Assembly (NCBI RefSeq): GCF_030408555.1
Contig: NZ_CP047048.1
Coordinates: 930,001 to 994,000, forward strand
Length of the DNA: 64,000 nucleotides
From: Corynebacterium aurimucosum
Lineage (GTDB): Bacteria > Actinomycetota > Actinomycetes > Mycobacteriales > Mycobacteriaceae
Direction of reading: 5' to 3'
The position numbers and the translations under genes were made by a program. The stretch's first letter is position 1. Each line of letters starts with the position of its first letter. The notes below the pieces were generated by a model, which saw nothing but the letters and a program-made list of their open reading frames with translations, did no database searches and had not been told where the DNA came from. This document shows positions 41,000-49,147 of this stretch, in pieces.

Positions 41000-42454
41000 G
41001 TGACTTCGAACGCGCACATTGGGCACGAGGATTGGAACGAGCGCCTGGAGCTGGCCCAAGAGATGATCCCGCTCATCCACCAGCTGCACCGCAACAACAA
41101 CGTTGTCACCTCTATCTACGGCCGCCTGCTCATCGGCGTGACCGACATCGACATCATCAAGGCGCACCGCTACGCCCGCCGCATCGCTGAGCGCGAGCTT
41201 TCCACCGCAGAGACCCTGCCTATTCTCAAGGAACTGTGCTCGATGAACCTGGGCACCGCTTCCATTGACCTGGGCCGCCTGGCCACTGGCTTCGAGGAAT
41301 CCGGCTCCGATAACCTGCGCAACTACCTCGAGGAGACCCTCGTCGATCTCGTCGGTGCCGGTGTGGATAAGGAATCCACCGACGTCGTTCTCTACGGCTT
41401 CGGTCGCATCGGCCGCCTGCTGGCTCGCATCCTCATCGCCCGCGAGGCTGCCTACGGCGGCGTGCGCCTGCGCGCTATCGTCGTGCGCAAGAAGGGCGAC
41501 ATTGACATCTTCAAGCGCGCCTCCCTCCTGCGCCGTGACTCCGTCCACGGTGCCTTCAACGGCACCATCGCTGTTGACGAGGAGAACGAGGTCATCTGGG
41601 CCAACGGCACCAAGATTCAGATGATTTATGCCAATGACCCGGCGGACATTGACTACACCAAGTACGGCATCGACAACGCCATCGTCGTCGACAACACCGG
41701 TGTGTGGCGCGACCGTGAGGGACTGTCCCAGCACCTGCAGTCCAAGGGTGTGGCTCGCGTGCTGCTCACCGCTCCGGGCAAGGGCGATCTGAAGAACATT
41801 GTCTACGGCATCAACCACGGCGACATCGAGGACTCCGACCAGATCCTCTCCGCCGCATCCTGCACCACCAACGGCATCACCCCAGTGCTCAAGGTCATCA
41901 ACGACCGCTACGGCGTGGTTCATGGCCATGTGGAGACCGCACACTCCTTCACCAACGACCAGAACCTCATCGATAACTTCCACAAGGGTGACCGCCGCGG
42001 TCGCGCAGCTGGCCTGAACATGGTGCTCACAGAAACCGGTGCAGCCAAGGCCGTGTCCAAGGCTCTGCCGGAGTTCGAGGGCAAGCTCACCGGTAACGCT
42101 ATCCGCGTTCCCACCCCGGATGTGTCCATGGCTGTGCTCAACCTCGAGCTGGAGAAGGAAGCTGACCGCGACGAGGTCAATGACTTCCTGCGCAACGTGT
42201 CCCTGCACTCTGACTTGCGCCAGCAGATCTCCTACATCGCTTCTCCGGAAGTTGTGTCCTCTGACTTCGTGGGCTCTACCCACGCCGGTGTGGTCGATGG
42301 TCTCGCCACCATCTCCTCCGGCAAGCACCTTGTGCTCTACGTGTGGTACGACAATGAGTTCGGCTACTCCAACCAGGTCATCCGCATCGTCGAGGACATC
42401 GCCGGTGCCCGCCCGGTGGTCTACCCGAAGCGCGTTGACGTCTCTGAGCTCTAA
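41000..42454 (+). CDS. gapB: glyceraldehyde-3-phosphate dehydrogenase, long GapB form
   Basis: 484 residues from GTG 41000, about 130 longer at the N-terminus than glycolytic GapA. The extra part (residues 1-~125) is a helical domain. The Rossmann motif is VVLYGFGRIGRLLARILI near 130. Catalytic Cys is in SAASCTTNGITPVLKVIN near 289, with catalytic His in HSFTNDQNLIDNFHKGDRRGRAAGLN. This is the corynebacterial GapB/GapX type, which acts with NADP and NAD and runs mainly gluconeogenically. It is unusual among neighbours in having few rare codons, as expected for a well-expressed gene. Terminator at 42469-42500. Confidence 0.9.
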   Translation: MTSNAHIGHEDWNERLELAQEMIPLIHQLHRNNNVVTSIYGRLLIGVTDIDIIKAHRYARRIAERELSTAETLPILKELCSMNLGTASIDLGRLATGFEESGSDNLRNYLEETLVDLVGAGVDKESTDVVLYGFGRIGRLLARILIAREAAYGGVRLRAIVVRKKGDIDIFKRASLLRRDSVHGAFNGTIAVDEENEVIWANGTKIQMIYANDPADIDYTKYGIDNAIVVDNTGVWRDREGLSQHLQSKGVARVLLTAPGKGDLKNIVYGINHGDIEDSDQILSAASCTTNGITPVLKVINDRYGVVHGHVETAHSFTNDQNLIDNFHKGDRRGRAAGLNMVLTETGAAKAVSKALPEFEGKLTGNAIRVPTPDVSMAVLNLELEKEADRDEVNDFLRNVSLHSDLRQQISYIASPEVVSSDFVGSTHAGVVDGLATISSGKHLVLYVWYDNEFGYSNQVIRIVEDIAGARPVVYPKRVDVSEL

Positions 42455-42468
42455 GCACTAAAACGCAG

Positions 42469-42500
42469 ACACCGCCCGCGCTGCATGGCGTGGGCGGTGT
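42469..42500 (+). terminator. gapB terminator
   Basis: ACACCGCCC (42469-42477) pairs with GGGCGGTGT (42492-42500); TTCGCTGTTTT follows. Confidence 0.8.
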
Positions 42501-42685
42501 TTCGCTGTTTTAGGGTTCTGCTCGGCTTCCGGCTCATCCCCTTCTTAGATACGGAACTGCCCGTTCTGCCAAAAGTAGCGGCGCAGATTGAAAAATCCGG
42601 CCATCTTTCGTCAGCTCGGGCAGTATGTGAGTGGGCCAGTGGCGCACCCAGTGGGGGGATTCAAGCCTGAAGCTTGAGGGGAGGA

Positions 42686-43585
42686 CTACTTCTTCTTTTT
42701 GTCCTTCTTGGCCTTCTTTTTCTTGCCCTGCTTCTTGCCGTTGCCATTGACCTTGGCACGCTCCAAGTCGGCTGCGACATCCGGGACGTAGGCAAAGTCG
42801 TTGCGCGGCGGGCGGACGTATTCGGCCTCGAGCTCGGGGCGGCTCGGAATTTCCGGTACGTCTTGCTCCACGTGCTGGTAGGGAACCATCTTGAGGATGT
42901 GGTTGATCACGTTGATGCGTGAGCGCTTCTTATCCTCGGATTCGACCGTGTACCAGGGGGCGGAGGGGGTGTCCGTGTGGACGAACATTTCGTCCTTGGC
43001 ACGCGAGTAGTCTTCCCAGCGGGTGATGGACTGCAGGTCCATGGGGGAGAGCTTCCAGCGGCGCAGCGGATCGTTGCGGCGGGATTTAAAGCGCGCGAGC
43101 TGCTCCTCGTCAGAGACGGAGAACCAGTACTTAAGCAGAATGATGCCATCTTCGATGAGCATGTGCTCTAGCTGCGGGGCCTGGTGGAGGAAGCGCACGT
43201 ACTCCTGCTGGGAGCAAAAGCCCATGACGCGTTCCACGCCGGCGCGGTTGTACCAGGAACGGTCGAAGATGACGATCTCACCAGCGGTGGGCAGCTTCTC
43301 AACGTAGCGCTGGAAGTACCACTGGCCCGCCTCGCGGTCGGTGGGCTTGGGTAGCGCTTCGATGCGGCACGTACGCGGGTTCAAGTATTGCGTAATGCGC
43401 TTGATGGCCGAACCCTTGCCGGCGGCGTCGCGGCCTTCCATGATGATGACCACGCGGGCACCGGTCTCAACGACCCACTGCTGCATCTCGACGAGCTCGG
43501 CTTGGAGGCGCTTAAGCTCGTCCTCATAGGCTTGCTTGTCAAGCTTCGGCGGCTTGGTGGCAGACTTCTTAGACTGTGAACTCAT
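42686..43585 (-). CDS. ppk2: polyphosphate kinase 2
   Basis: 299 residues, class I PPK2. Walker A is EGRDAAGKGSAIKRI near 50-64, Walker B is FDRSWYNRAGVERVMGF near 108-124, and the lid has RFKSRRNDPLRRWKLSPMD near 164-182. It transfers phosphate between polyphosphate and nucleoside diphosphates. The last ~22 residues are almost all Lys with Gly/Asn (NGNGKKQGKKKKAKKDKKKK), an unusual polybasic tail that could bind the polyanionic substrate. ATG at 43585. Stands alone, facing away from the gapB terminator. Confidence 0.92.
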   Translation of the reverse strand: MSSQSKKSATKPPKLDKQAYEDELKRLQAELVEMQQWVVETGARVVIIMEGRDAAGKGSAIKRITQYLNPRTCRIEALPKPTDREAGQWYFQRYVEKLPTAGEIVIFDRSWYNRAGVERVMGFCSQQEYVRFLHQAPQLEHMLIEDGIILLKYWFSVSDEEQLARFKSRRNDPLRRWKLSPMDLQSITRWEDYSRAKDEMFVHTDTPSAPWYTVESEDKKRSRINVINHILKMVPYQHVEQDVPEIPSRPELEAEYVRPPRNDFAYVPDVAADLERAKVNGNGKKQGKKKKAKKDKKKK

Positions 43586-43661
43586 ACCTTTAAATTTACC
43601 CCTTAGCTGGGAAAATGACTAACCGCGGGGGTTAGAAATGTGAGTCTGATGGAGCTTGTGA

Positions 43662-44129
43662 TCAGTCAACCTCGTGTTGCGTTACCGCTCCGCTGGCGGC
43701 GTCGACATCCAGCTCGTGTTCCTGGCCGTTGGCCTTGAATTCAATCTCCCAGTGCGGGCCCTTGCCGTCGTCGCCATCGTCGTAGTCGACTTCCTTTTCC
43801 GTGACGGCCTGGGCATCAACGCCGGCGTGGGCTAAGGCTTTCTCGAATGCTTCGTCGCCGCTGAGCATCCCGGAGTTTTCTGTGTTTCCAGTGGCCCCAG
43901 CGCCAGCCGTGTCCGCAGGTTGCTGAGCATCGGCATCGTCGCGATCGTCATCACGGTCATCGTCGTCCGCATCCGTGTCTGTCGCTGCGGCTGTTTCCGT
44001 CACGGTTTCCACAGGCGCGGGAGTCGGCGTCGGGGCGGGATCGGCCTCTTTATCCGAAGAACAGGCAACCAGCGCGGTGCTGGTGCAGAGAGCAAGGCCG
44101 GCGGCGGTGAAGCGGGAACGAAGAGTCAT
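43662..44129 (-). CDS. lipoprotein with C-terminal PepSY-like domain
   Basis: 155 residues. The signal ends in lipobox VAC with Cys near 23. Then comes a Pro/Thr linker (ADPAPTPTPAPVETVTETAA), an Asp/Arg-rich acidic segment (DTDADDDDRDDDRDD) and a C-terminal domain ~95-155 with ALAHAGVDAQAVTEKEVDYDDGD, WEIEFKANGQEHELDVDAASGAV, the two-strand-plus-helix PepSY pattern. PepSY domains are often found with peptidases or as inhibitors. Function unknown. The acidic stretch could bind Ca or other cations. Confidence 0.7.
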   Translation of the reverse strand: MTLRSRFTAAGLALCTSTALVACSSDKEADPAPTPTPAPVETVTETAAATDTDADDDDRDDDRDDADAQQPADTAGAGATGNTENSGMLSGDEAFEKALAHAGVDAQAVTEKEVDYDDGDDGKGPHWEIEFKANGQEHELDVDAASGAVTQHEVD

Positions 44130-44224
44130 TAGGGCTCATCCTTCTTGGTCGGTCGGGCAAGTGTGGTGCCCCACCCTAACGAAGCCTGTCAGTTTTCGCT
44201 GAAGATCCTGGATATAGATGAATG

Positions 44225-45103
44225 TTAACGGCCGTGACAGATACAGCCTTCGCCGCAGCCACCAGCAGCGGGTGGCTCACCGAAGCGCGTGATGTTTTCG
44301 ATTTCCCCAAGACCTTCGATGCTGATGCGGGTGCGGGAGCCGTCGCCCAGCAGCGCCTGTTCACCGCGCACGAAGCCCACGCCTTCCGGGGTGCCGGTGG
44401 CAATGACATCGCCCGGATTAAGAGGGTAGAGGGAGGAACAGAAGGCGATGAGCTCGGCCACGGAGAAGATGAGATCATCAGTGTTGTCATCTTGGCGCAC
44501 GTCGCCGTCGACGCTCGTCCTAAGCCGTGCGGCTTTGCCCGGGGCCCATTCATCAGCCGTGGTCAACCATGGTCCAAATCCAGCGGTGCGGTAGAAGGAT
44601 TTGCCGGCGTGGAACTGCGTGGTTGCGCGCTGATAATCGCGCAGAGTGTAGTCGTTCATAATGGCATAGCCGGCCACGTAATCCAGCGCATCTTTCACGC
44701 TCACCTGGTGCGCGCGGCGGCCCATGACTACGGCGAGCTCTCCTTCATAGTCCAGTTTCTTCGTGGCATAGTCCGGAATATAGACATCGTCGAAGGGGCC
44801 GGTCAGAGCCTCCGGGAACTTGATGAAGAGCGTGGGCTGTGTGGGAAGTTCTCTCCCCATCTCCCGCGCATGCTTGGCGTAGTTGACGCCAACGCAGATA
44901 ATCTTGCCCGGGTTCGGGAGGACGGGGGCGAGGTCGGCGTTGTCAAAAACCACCGGCTCGCCGGAGAGCTGCGCGGCTTTACGCCAGTCTGGACTGGCCA
45001 GCAATTCGCCGACATCCTCAAAATCCAGTTCGGTGCCCACGTTGGGGCCGTCAATACGGATAGCGCAGGTGCCAAAACTGGTGCGGAGAGTAGCGAGCTT
45101 CAT
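44225..45103 (-). CDS. fumarylacetoacetate hydrolase family protein
   Basis: 292 residues, FAH C-terminal fold. Motifs: KIICVGVNYAKHAREMG near 68-84, FIKFPEALTGP, DYEGELAVVMGRRA near 126 with the metal-binding Glu residues, GYAIMNDYTLRD with Asp ligand, and GDVIATGTPEGVG near 244. The enzyme binds Mg or Mn and cleaves acylpyruvates or decarboxylates oxaloacetate in characterised members. The C-terminus ends PAAGGCGEGCICHGR, a Cys/His cluster beyond the family core that is not typical. The stop of the next gene (pth, 45109) lies only about 5 bases outside its start. Confidence 0.85.
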   Translation of the reverse strand: MKLATLRTSFGTCAIRIDGPNVGTELDFEDVGELLASPDWRKAAQLSGEPVVFDNADLAPVLPNPGKIICVGVNYAKHAREMGRELPTQPTLFIKFPEALTGPFDDVYIPDYATKKLDYEGELAVVMGRRAHQVSVKDALDYVAGYAIMNDYTLRDYQRATTQFHAGKSFYRTAGFGPWLTTADEWAPGKAARLRTSVDGDVRQDDNTDDLIFSVAELIAFCSSLYPLNPGDVIATGTPEGVGFVRGEQALLGDGSRTRISIEGLGEIENITRFGEPPAAGGCGEGCICHGR

Positions 45104-45108
45104 GCCGG

Positions 45109-45657
45109 CTAGTCTAACGCGCGAAGAATCTCATCCACCGCATCAGCACAGACGATGGGAATCTCTTGGGCTTCCTGTTTGCTCCACGGCTTGAGAACAA
45201 ACGCGGCTGGGTCCATTCGGCCAGGTGGTCGGCCGATGCCCACTGAAAGTCGCTGATAGTCCTTAGTGCCCAAAGACTTCGTGGTGGAGCGCAGGCCATT
45301 GTGGCCGTGGTCCCCGCCGCCGAGGCGTCGCTTGATGGCGGCGAAGTCAAGCTCCAGCTCATCGTGGACAACGATGATGTGATCATGCGGAACGTTGAAG
45401 TACTGGGCAAGGGCCTTGATGGGGCCGCCGGACAAGTTCATAAAGCTGCGCGGCTTGGCGACGATCACCTTGGTGTCCCCACGCCGTGCTTCGGCGACAT
45501 CCGTGTTTGTCTTCTTATGAACGGAAAAGGAAGTCAGCAGCTCGTGGGCTAGTTCATCAGCCACGTCAAAGCCAATGTTGTGGCGGGTACCGGCGTACTT
45601 CGGTCCGGGGTTTCCTAGACCAACGACGAGAAAGGGAGAAGAAGTCACGCTGCCCAT
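45109..45657 (-). CDS. pth: peptidyl-tRNA hydrolase
   Basis: 182 residues from ATG 45657 (MGSVTSSPFLVVGLGNPG). A longer frame open to 46113 overlaps rplY and is not used. Motifs: VVGLGNPGPKYAGTRHNIGF with catalytic His near 28, KPRSFMNLSGGP, VVHDELELDFAAIKRRLGGG and NGLRSTTKSLGTKDYQRLSVGIGRPP. It hydrolyses peptidyl-tRNA. It follows rplY on the same strand, the conserved corynebacterial pair. Paralog of 39233-39913. Confidence 0.94.
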   Translation of the reverse strand: MGSVTSSPFLVVGLGNPGPKYAGTRHNIGFDVADELAHELLTSFSVHKKTNTDVAEARRGDTKVIVAKPRSFMNLSGGPIKALAQYFNVPHDHIIVVHDELELDFAAIKRRLGGGDHGHNGLRSTTKSLGTKDYQRLSVGIGRPPGRMDPAAFVLKPWSKQEAQEIPIVCADAVDEILRALD

Positions 45658-45688
45658 TCTAAACAGCGCGAGGGCTAAAACGGCGAAC

Positions 45689-45724
45689 CGCGCCCGCCCC
45701 CAGGAAAGCAGGGGCCAGGCGCGG
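45689..45724 (-). terminator. imperfect hairpin between rplY and pth
   Basis: CCGCGCC and GGCGCGG arms with inner CCCC/GGGG, 28 bases beyond the rplY stop. Internal mismatches and no T-tract; may attenuate rather than end transcription. Confidence 0.45.
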
Positions 45725-45751
45725 TGCGCTAAATAGGTGAGGGGGGAGGAT

Positions 45752-46408
45752 TTACTCCTCGTCCTTCTTCTCCTCGGAAGCTCCCTCATCGGTGGACTCG
45801 GCGCCAGCCTCAGCGCCGCCTTCCTCGGCAGCCTCAGCAGCAGCCTCGACGTCCTCATCAACCTCCGGCTCGGAGATGGAGACGATGACGGTGTCTTCCT
45901 CGGCCACGAGGGTGGTGCCCTCCGGCAGGGTGATGTCGCCAGCGGTGACCACGGTGCCATCCTCGAGACCCGCGATGGACACGGCGATCTCTTCCGGAAT
46001 GTTGAGTACGTCGGACTCGACCAGCAGCACGTCGGCATCCTGGATGAACATGAGGCCCGGAGCCGGCTCGCCCTCGATGGCGAGCGGAACCTCAACCTCA
46101 ACCTTCTCGCCACGCTTAATGGAGAGCAGGTCGATGTGGTCGATGTCGAAGGTCAGGACGTTTTGGTCGATGTGCTTGACCATGACGAGGTGCTGCTCGC
46201 CCTCGAGCTCCAGCTCGAACACGGCGTTAACACCTTGGTTACGGACGACTGCGGTCATTTCCAGACGGTCAACGGCGAAGTGCAGAACGTCGACGGCGTG
46301 GCCGTAGACAACGCCCGGGACCTTGCCGGCAGCGCGCAGACGGCGAGCGAAGCCCTTGCCAAACTCAGAACGGACTTCAGCCTTCACTACGGGGCGCTCA
46401 GAAGCCAT
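45752..46408 (-). CDS. rplY: 50S ribosomal protein L25 / general stress protein Ctc
   Basis: 218 residues, two-domain CTC form. The N-terminal L25 domain (1-~95) begins RPVVKAEVRSEFGKGFARRLR and binds 5S rRNA. The TL5 C-terminal domain (~96-190) has VNAVFELELEGEQHLVMVKHI and IDHIDLLSIKRGEKVEVEVPL. It ends in an acidic Glu/Ala-rich tail (EAAEEGGAEAGAES). ATG 46408 with AAGGAGATTTAC upstream. Precedes pth. Confidence 0.95.
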   Translation of the reverse strand: MASERPVVKAEVRSEFGKGFARRLRAAGKVPGVVYGHAVDVLHFAVDRLEMTAVVRNQGVNAVFELELEGEQHLVMVKHIDQNVLTFDIDHIDLLSIKRGEKVEVEVPLAIEGEPAPGLMFIQDADVLLVESDVLNIPEEIAVSIAGLEDGTVVTAGDITLPEGTTLVAEEDTVIVSISEPEVDEDVEAAAEAAEEGGAEAGAESTDEGASEEKKDEE

Positions 46409-46474
46409 AAGTAAATCTCCTTAAAAGTATCGTTGTGCGGCAAGGGCTGTTGAAGGACCGTGTAGATACGACAA

Positions 46475-46515
46475 AAGCCTGCCGATGGACGTCTTGGACG
46501 AGTCATCGCAGGCTT
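46475..46515 (-). terminator. prs terminator
   Basis: On the minus strand AAGCCTGC-GATG pairs with CATCGGCAGGCTT (one bulge), followed by TTTT, about 100 bases beyond the prs stop. Confidence 0.75.
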
Positions 46516-46619
46516 AAATACAAGATTCACTGCTTAACTTGTGCTATCGCGTCGATAACGGATTTCTCCCTCGCCGAGACGCACAAGATTTTAGCAGCAG
46601 CGTTGTCGCAGAACCAAAT

Positions 46620-47594
46620 CTAGTGAGTCTCAAACAGCGTGGTCACAGAACCGTTCTCGAAAATCTCGTGGATGGTGCGAGCCAGCAGCGGGGCGATGGA
46701 CAGCACCGTAAGGTTGTCCCAGCCCTCGGTGGACTGCGGCAGGGTATCGGTGGTGATGACCTCGACAGCGCCGCACTCGGACAGGCGCTCGCGAGCCGGG
46801 TCGGAGAAGACACCGTGGGTACAGGCAATAACCACGGACTTGGCGCCGGCTTCCTTGAGCACGCGGACTGCGCCCGCGATGGTGCCGCCGGTATCAATCA
46901 TGTCATCGAGCAGGATGCAGTCCTTGCCCTCCACGTCACCGACGACGCGGTTAGACACAGTCTTGTTGGCTTCGGTGGTAGAGCGGGTCTTGTGAACGAA
47001 GGAGAGTGGAGCGTCACCAAGCTCGTGTGCCCACTTCTCCGCCACCTTCACGCGGCCGGCGTCGGGGGAGACCACGGCCAGGTTGTCCATGGGGTACTTG
47101 GACTTGATGTAGTCGGTCAGGATCGGCATCGCGTGCATGTGATCAACCGGGCCATCGAAGAAACCCTGAATCTGGTCGGTGTGCAGGTCCACGGACACGA
47201 TGCGGTCGGCACCGGCAGCGGCCAGCAAGTCTGCCACTAGGCGGGCGGAGATAGGCTCGCGGCCCAGGTGCTTCTTGTCCTGGCGTGCGTACGGGTAGAA
47301 GGGCAGGATGGCGGTGATGCGCTTGGCGGAGCCGCGCTTGAGCGCGTCAATCATGATGAGCTGCTCTACCAGCCACTTGTTGAGCGGCTGGGTGTGGGAC
47401 TGCATCACGAAGCAGTCTGCACCACGGACGGACTCCTCGAAGCGAATGAAGATCTCACCGTTGGCGAAATCGCGGGCGGTGGTCGGAACCAGATCGGTTT
47501 TGAGCTCCTTGGCCACAGCCTCAGCCAACGCCGGGTGAGCGCGCCCGGTGAAGAGCATCATGTTCTTGCTGCTGCCGGTAACCTTGCCAGTCAT
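46620..47594 (-). CDS. prs: ribose-phosphate pyrophosphokinase
   Basis: 324 residues. FEESVRGADCFVMQSH near 52-67, the catalytic flexible loop YPYARQDKKHLGREPISARL near 101-120, and the PRPP-binding DCILLDDMIDTGGTIAGAV near 225-243. It makes PRPP from ribose-5-phosphate and ATP for nucleotide, histidine, tryptophan and cell-wall arabinan (DPA) synthesis. ATG 47594. It lies 24 bases downstream of glmU, so the pair is an operon joining PRPP and UDP-GlcNAc supply, as in other actinobacteria. Confidence 0.96.
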   Translation of the reverse strand: MTGKVTGSSKNMMLFTGRAHPALAEAVAKELKTDLVPTTARDFANGEIFIRFEESVRGADCFVMQSHTQPLNKWLVEQLIMIDALKRGSAKRITAILPFYPYARQDKKHLGREPISARLVADLLAAAGADRIVSVDLHTDQIQGFFDGPVDHMHAMPILTDYIKSKYPMDNLAVVSPDAGRVKVAEKWAHELGDAPLSFVHKTRSTTEANKTVSNRVVGDVEGKDCILLDDMIDTGGTIAGAVRVLKEAGAKSVVIACTHGVFSDPARERLSECGAVEVITTDTLPQSTEGWDNLTVLSIAPLLARTIHEIFENGSVTTLFETH

Positions 47595-47618
47595 CAGTAG
47601 ATATCCCTTTACTTGTCG

Positions 47619-49082
47619 TTATTTAGTGGTCTGGTCGTCAGCCTTGGCGTCCTGTGCCTTGTCGGCTGCTTCCGCTGCCGGCGTGCCCGGGCGCTTCTTT
47701 TGCACCCAACCTTCGATGTTGCGCTGCTTGCCGCCGGAGACCGCGAGCGCTCCCGGGGGAACGTCGTCCTTAATCACTGTACCCGCACCGGAGTAGGCGC
47801 CATCACCGACGGTAACGGGAGCAATGAACATGGTGTCCGAACCAGTGCGCACGTGGCTGCCGATGGTGGTGTGGTGCTTGTTGACGCCGTCGTAGTTGAC
47901 GAAGACGGAGGAGGCGCCAATGTTGGAGTAGTCACCCACGGTGGCATCGCCGATATAGGTCAGGTGGGGAACCTTGGTACCGCGGCCAATCTGGGCCTTC
48001 TTCGCCTCGACGAAGCCGCCCAGCTTACCTTCTTCACCCACGATGACGCCGGGGCGGATGTAGGTGAACGGGCCAATCTGCGCATTGCTGCCAATGACGG
48101 AGTCGAAGCCGTGCGTGCGCACCACGCTGGCGCCTGCTCCGACCTGCATATTGGTCAGGGTGGTGTCGGGGCCAATCTCGGCGCCATCGGCGATGGTCGT
48201 CGCACCCCACAACTGGGTATTGGGGTGAATGACAACGTCCTGGCCAATGGTCACGTTGACGCCGATCCAAGTGGTATCGGGATCAACGATGGTGGCGCCG
48301 CCACGCATGGCTTCCTCGACCACACGGCGGTTGAGAAGGCGGCCGGCCGCGGCCAACTGCACGCGGTCGTTGACACCGGAGAGCTCCTCCGGATCAGCAG
48401 CAACGTGCGCACCGACTCGGTGGCCGGCCTCGCGGGCAATCTCCAGCACATCGGTGATGTAGAGCTCACCCTGGGCGTTATCGGAGTTGAGCTTCGTCAG
48501 GGCGTCGCGAAGCACGGCCCCATCGAATGCGAAGACGCCGGAGTTGACCTCGCGCACCGCGCGCTGCTCTTCGGAGGCATCCTTCTGCTCCACGATGGCG
48601 GTGACAGAACCATCCTCGGCGCGCAGCACGCGGCCGTAACCGGTGGGATCCTCCAGAGTCATGGACAGCACGGTCACGGCGTTAGCTTCGCCGGTGTGGG
48701 CCTCATGCAGCTGACGCAGGGTCTCCGGGCGTAGCAGGGGAACGTCACCGTTAGTCACGATGACGGTGCCATCGAAATCAGGCAATGCACTCAGGCCGCA
48801 CTGCACGGCGTGGCCGGTACCGTTCTGCTCTTCCTGGATGGCCTGGGAGACCGCGCAGTCCAGCTCCTCGGAGATGGCATCGACGGCAGGGGAGACCTGG
48901 TCGCGCTGGTGGCCCACGACGACCACGAGGTGCTCTGGGTGCAGGCCAGCGGCTGCGTGGAGGGCGTGGCCGAGAAGTGACCTCCCGCCAATCTCATACA
49001 ACGTCTTCTGGGTTGAGGATTTCATGCGGGTACCTGCACCTGCTGCAAGGACGATGGCGGCGCAGTTAGTTACTTCAGCCAC
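47619..49082 (-). CDS. glmU: bifunctional GlmU (GlcN-1-P acetyltransferase / GlcNAc-1-P uridyltransferase)
   Basis: 487 residues. The N-terminal uridyltransferase (1-~235) has [22 protein letters not shown] near 11-32, [13 protein letters not shown] and [14 protein letters not shown]. The C-terminal left-handed beta-helix (~255-460) has hexapeptide repeats and acetyltransferase residues in [44 protein letters not shown]. It ends in a charged tail. GlmU supplies UDP-GlcNAc for peptidoglycan and mycothiol. GTG start at 49082. Operon with prs. Confidence 0.95.
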   Translation of the reverse strand: MAEVTNCAAIVLAAGAGTRMKSSTQKTLYEIGGRSLLGHALHAAAGLHPEHLVVVVGHQRDQVSPAVDAISEELDCAVSQAIQEEQNGTGHAVQCGLSALPDFDGTVIVTNGDVPLLRPETLRQLHEAHTGEANAVTVLSMTLEDPTGYGRVLRAEDGSVTAIVEQKDASEEQRAVREVNSGVFAFDGAVLRDALTKLNSDNAQGELYITDVLEIAREAGHRVGAHVAADPEELSGVNDRVQLAAAGRLLNRRVVEEAMRGGATIVDPDTTWIGVNVTIGQDVVIHPNTQLWGATTIADGAEIGPDTTLTNMQVGAGASVVRTHGFDSVIGSNAQIGPFTYIRPGVIVGEEGKLGGFVEAKKAQIGRGTKVPHLTYIGDATVGDYSNIGASSVFVNYDGVNKHHTTIGSHVRTGSDTMFIAPVTVGDGAYSGAGTVIKDDVPPGALAVSGGKQRNIEGWVQKKRPGTPAAEAADKAQDAKADDQTTK

Positions 49083-49147
49083 GAGTGTGTGCTTCTCCTG
49101 TGATTGGGGATGTCAGGACTTACTTTTTTCATCATAACGCGTACGTT

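Noticed and set aside
40964..42328. 454-codon leftward frame opposite gapB
   Set aside because: Antisense of a catalytic-motif-complete GAPDH; the composition (Gly/Val/Asp/His) is typical of a shadow frame.
44222..45112. 296-codon rightward frame opposite the FAH-family gene
   Set aside because: The minus strand has the full FAH motif series; this frame has none.
45658..46113. N-terminal extension of the second pth
   Set aside because: Overlaps rplY and is non-homologous; ATG 45657 starts the known Pth N-terminus.
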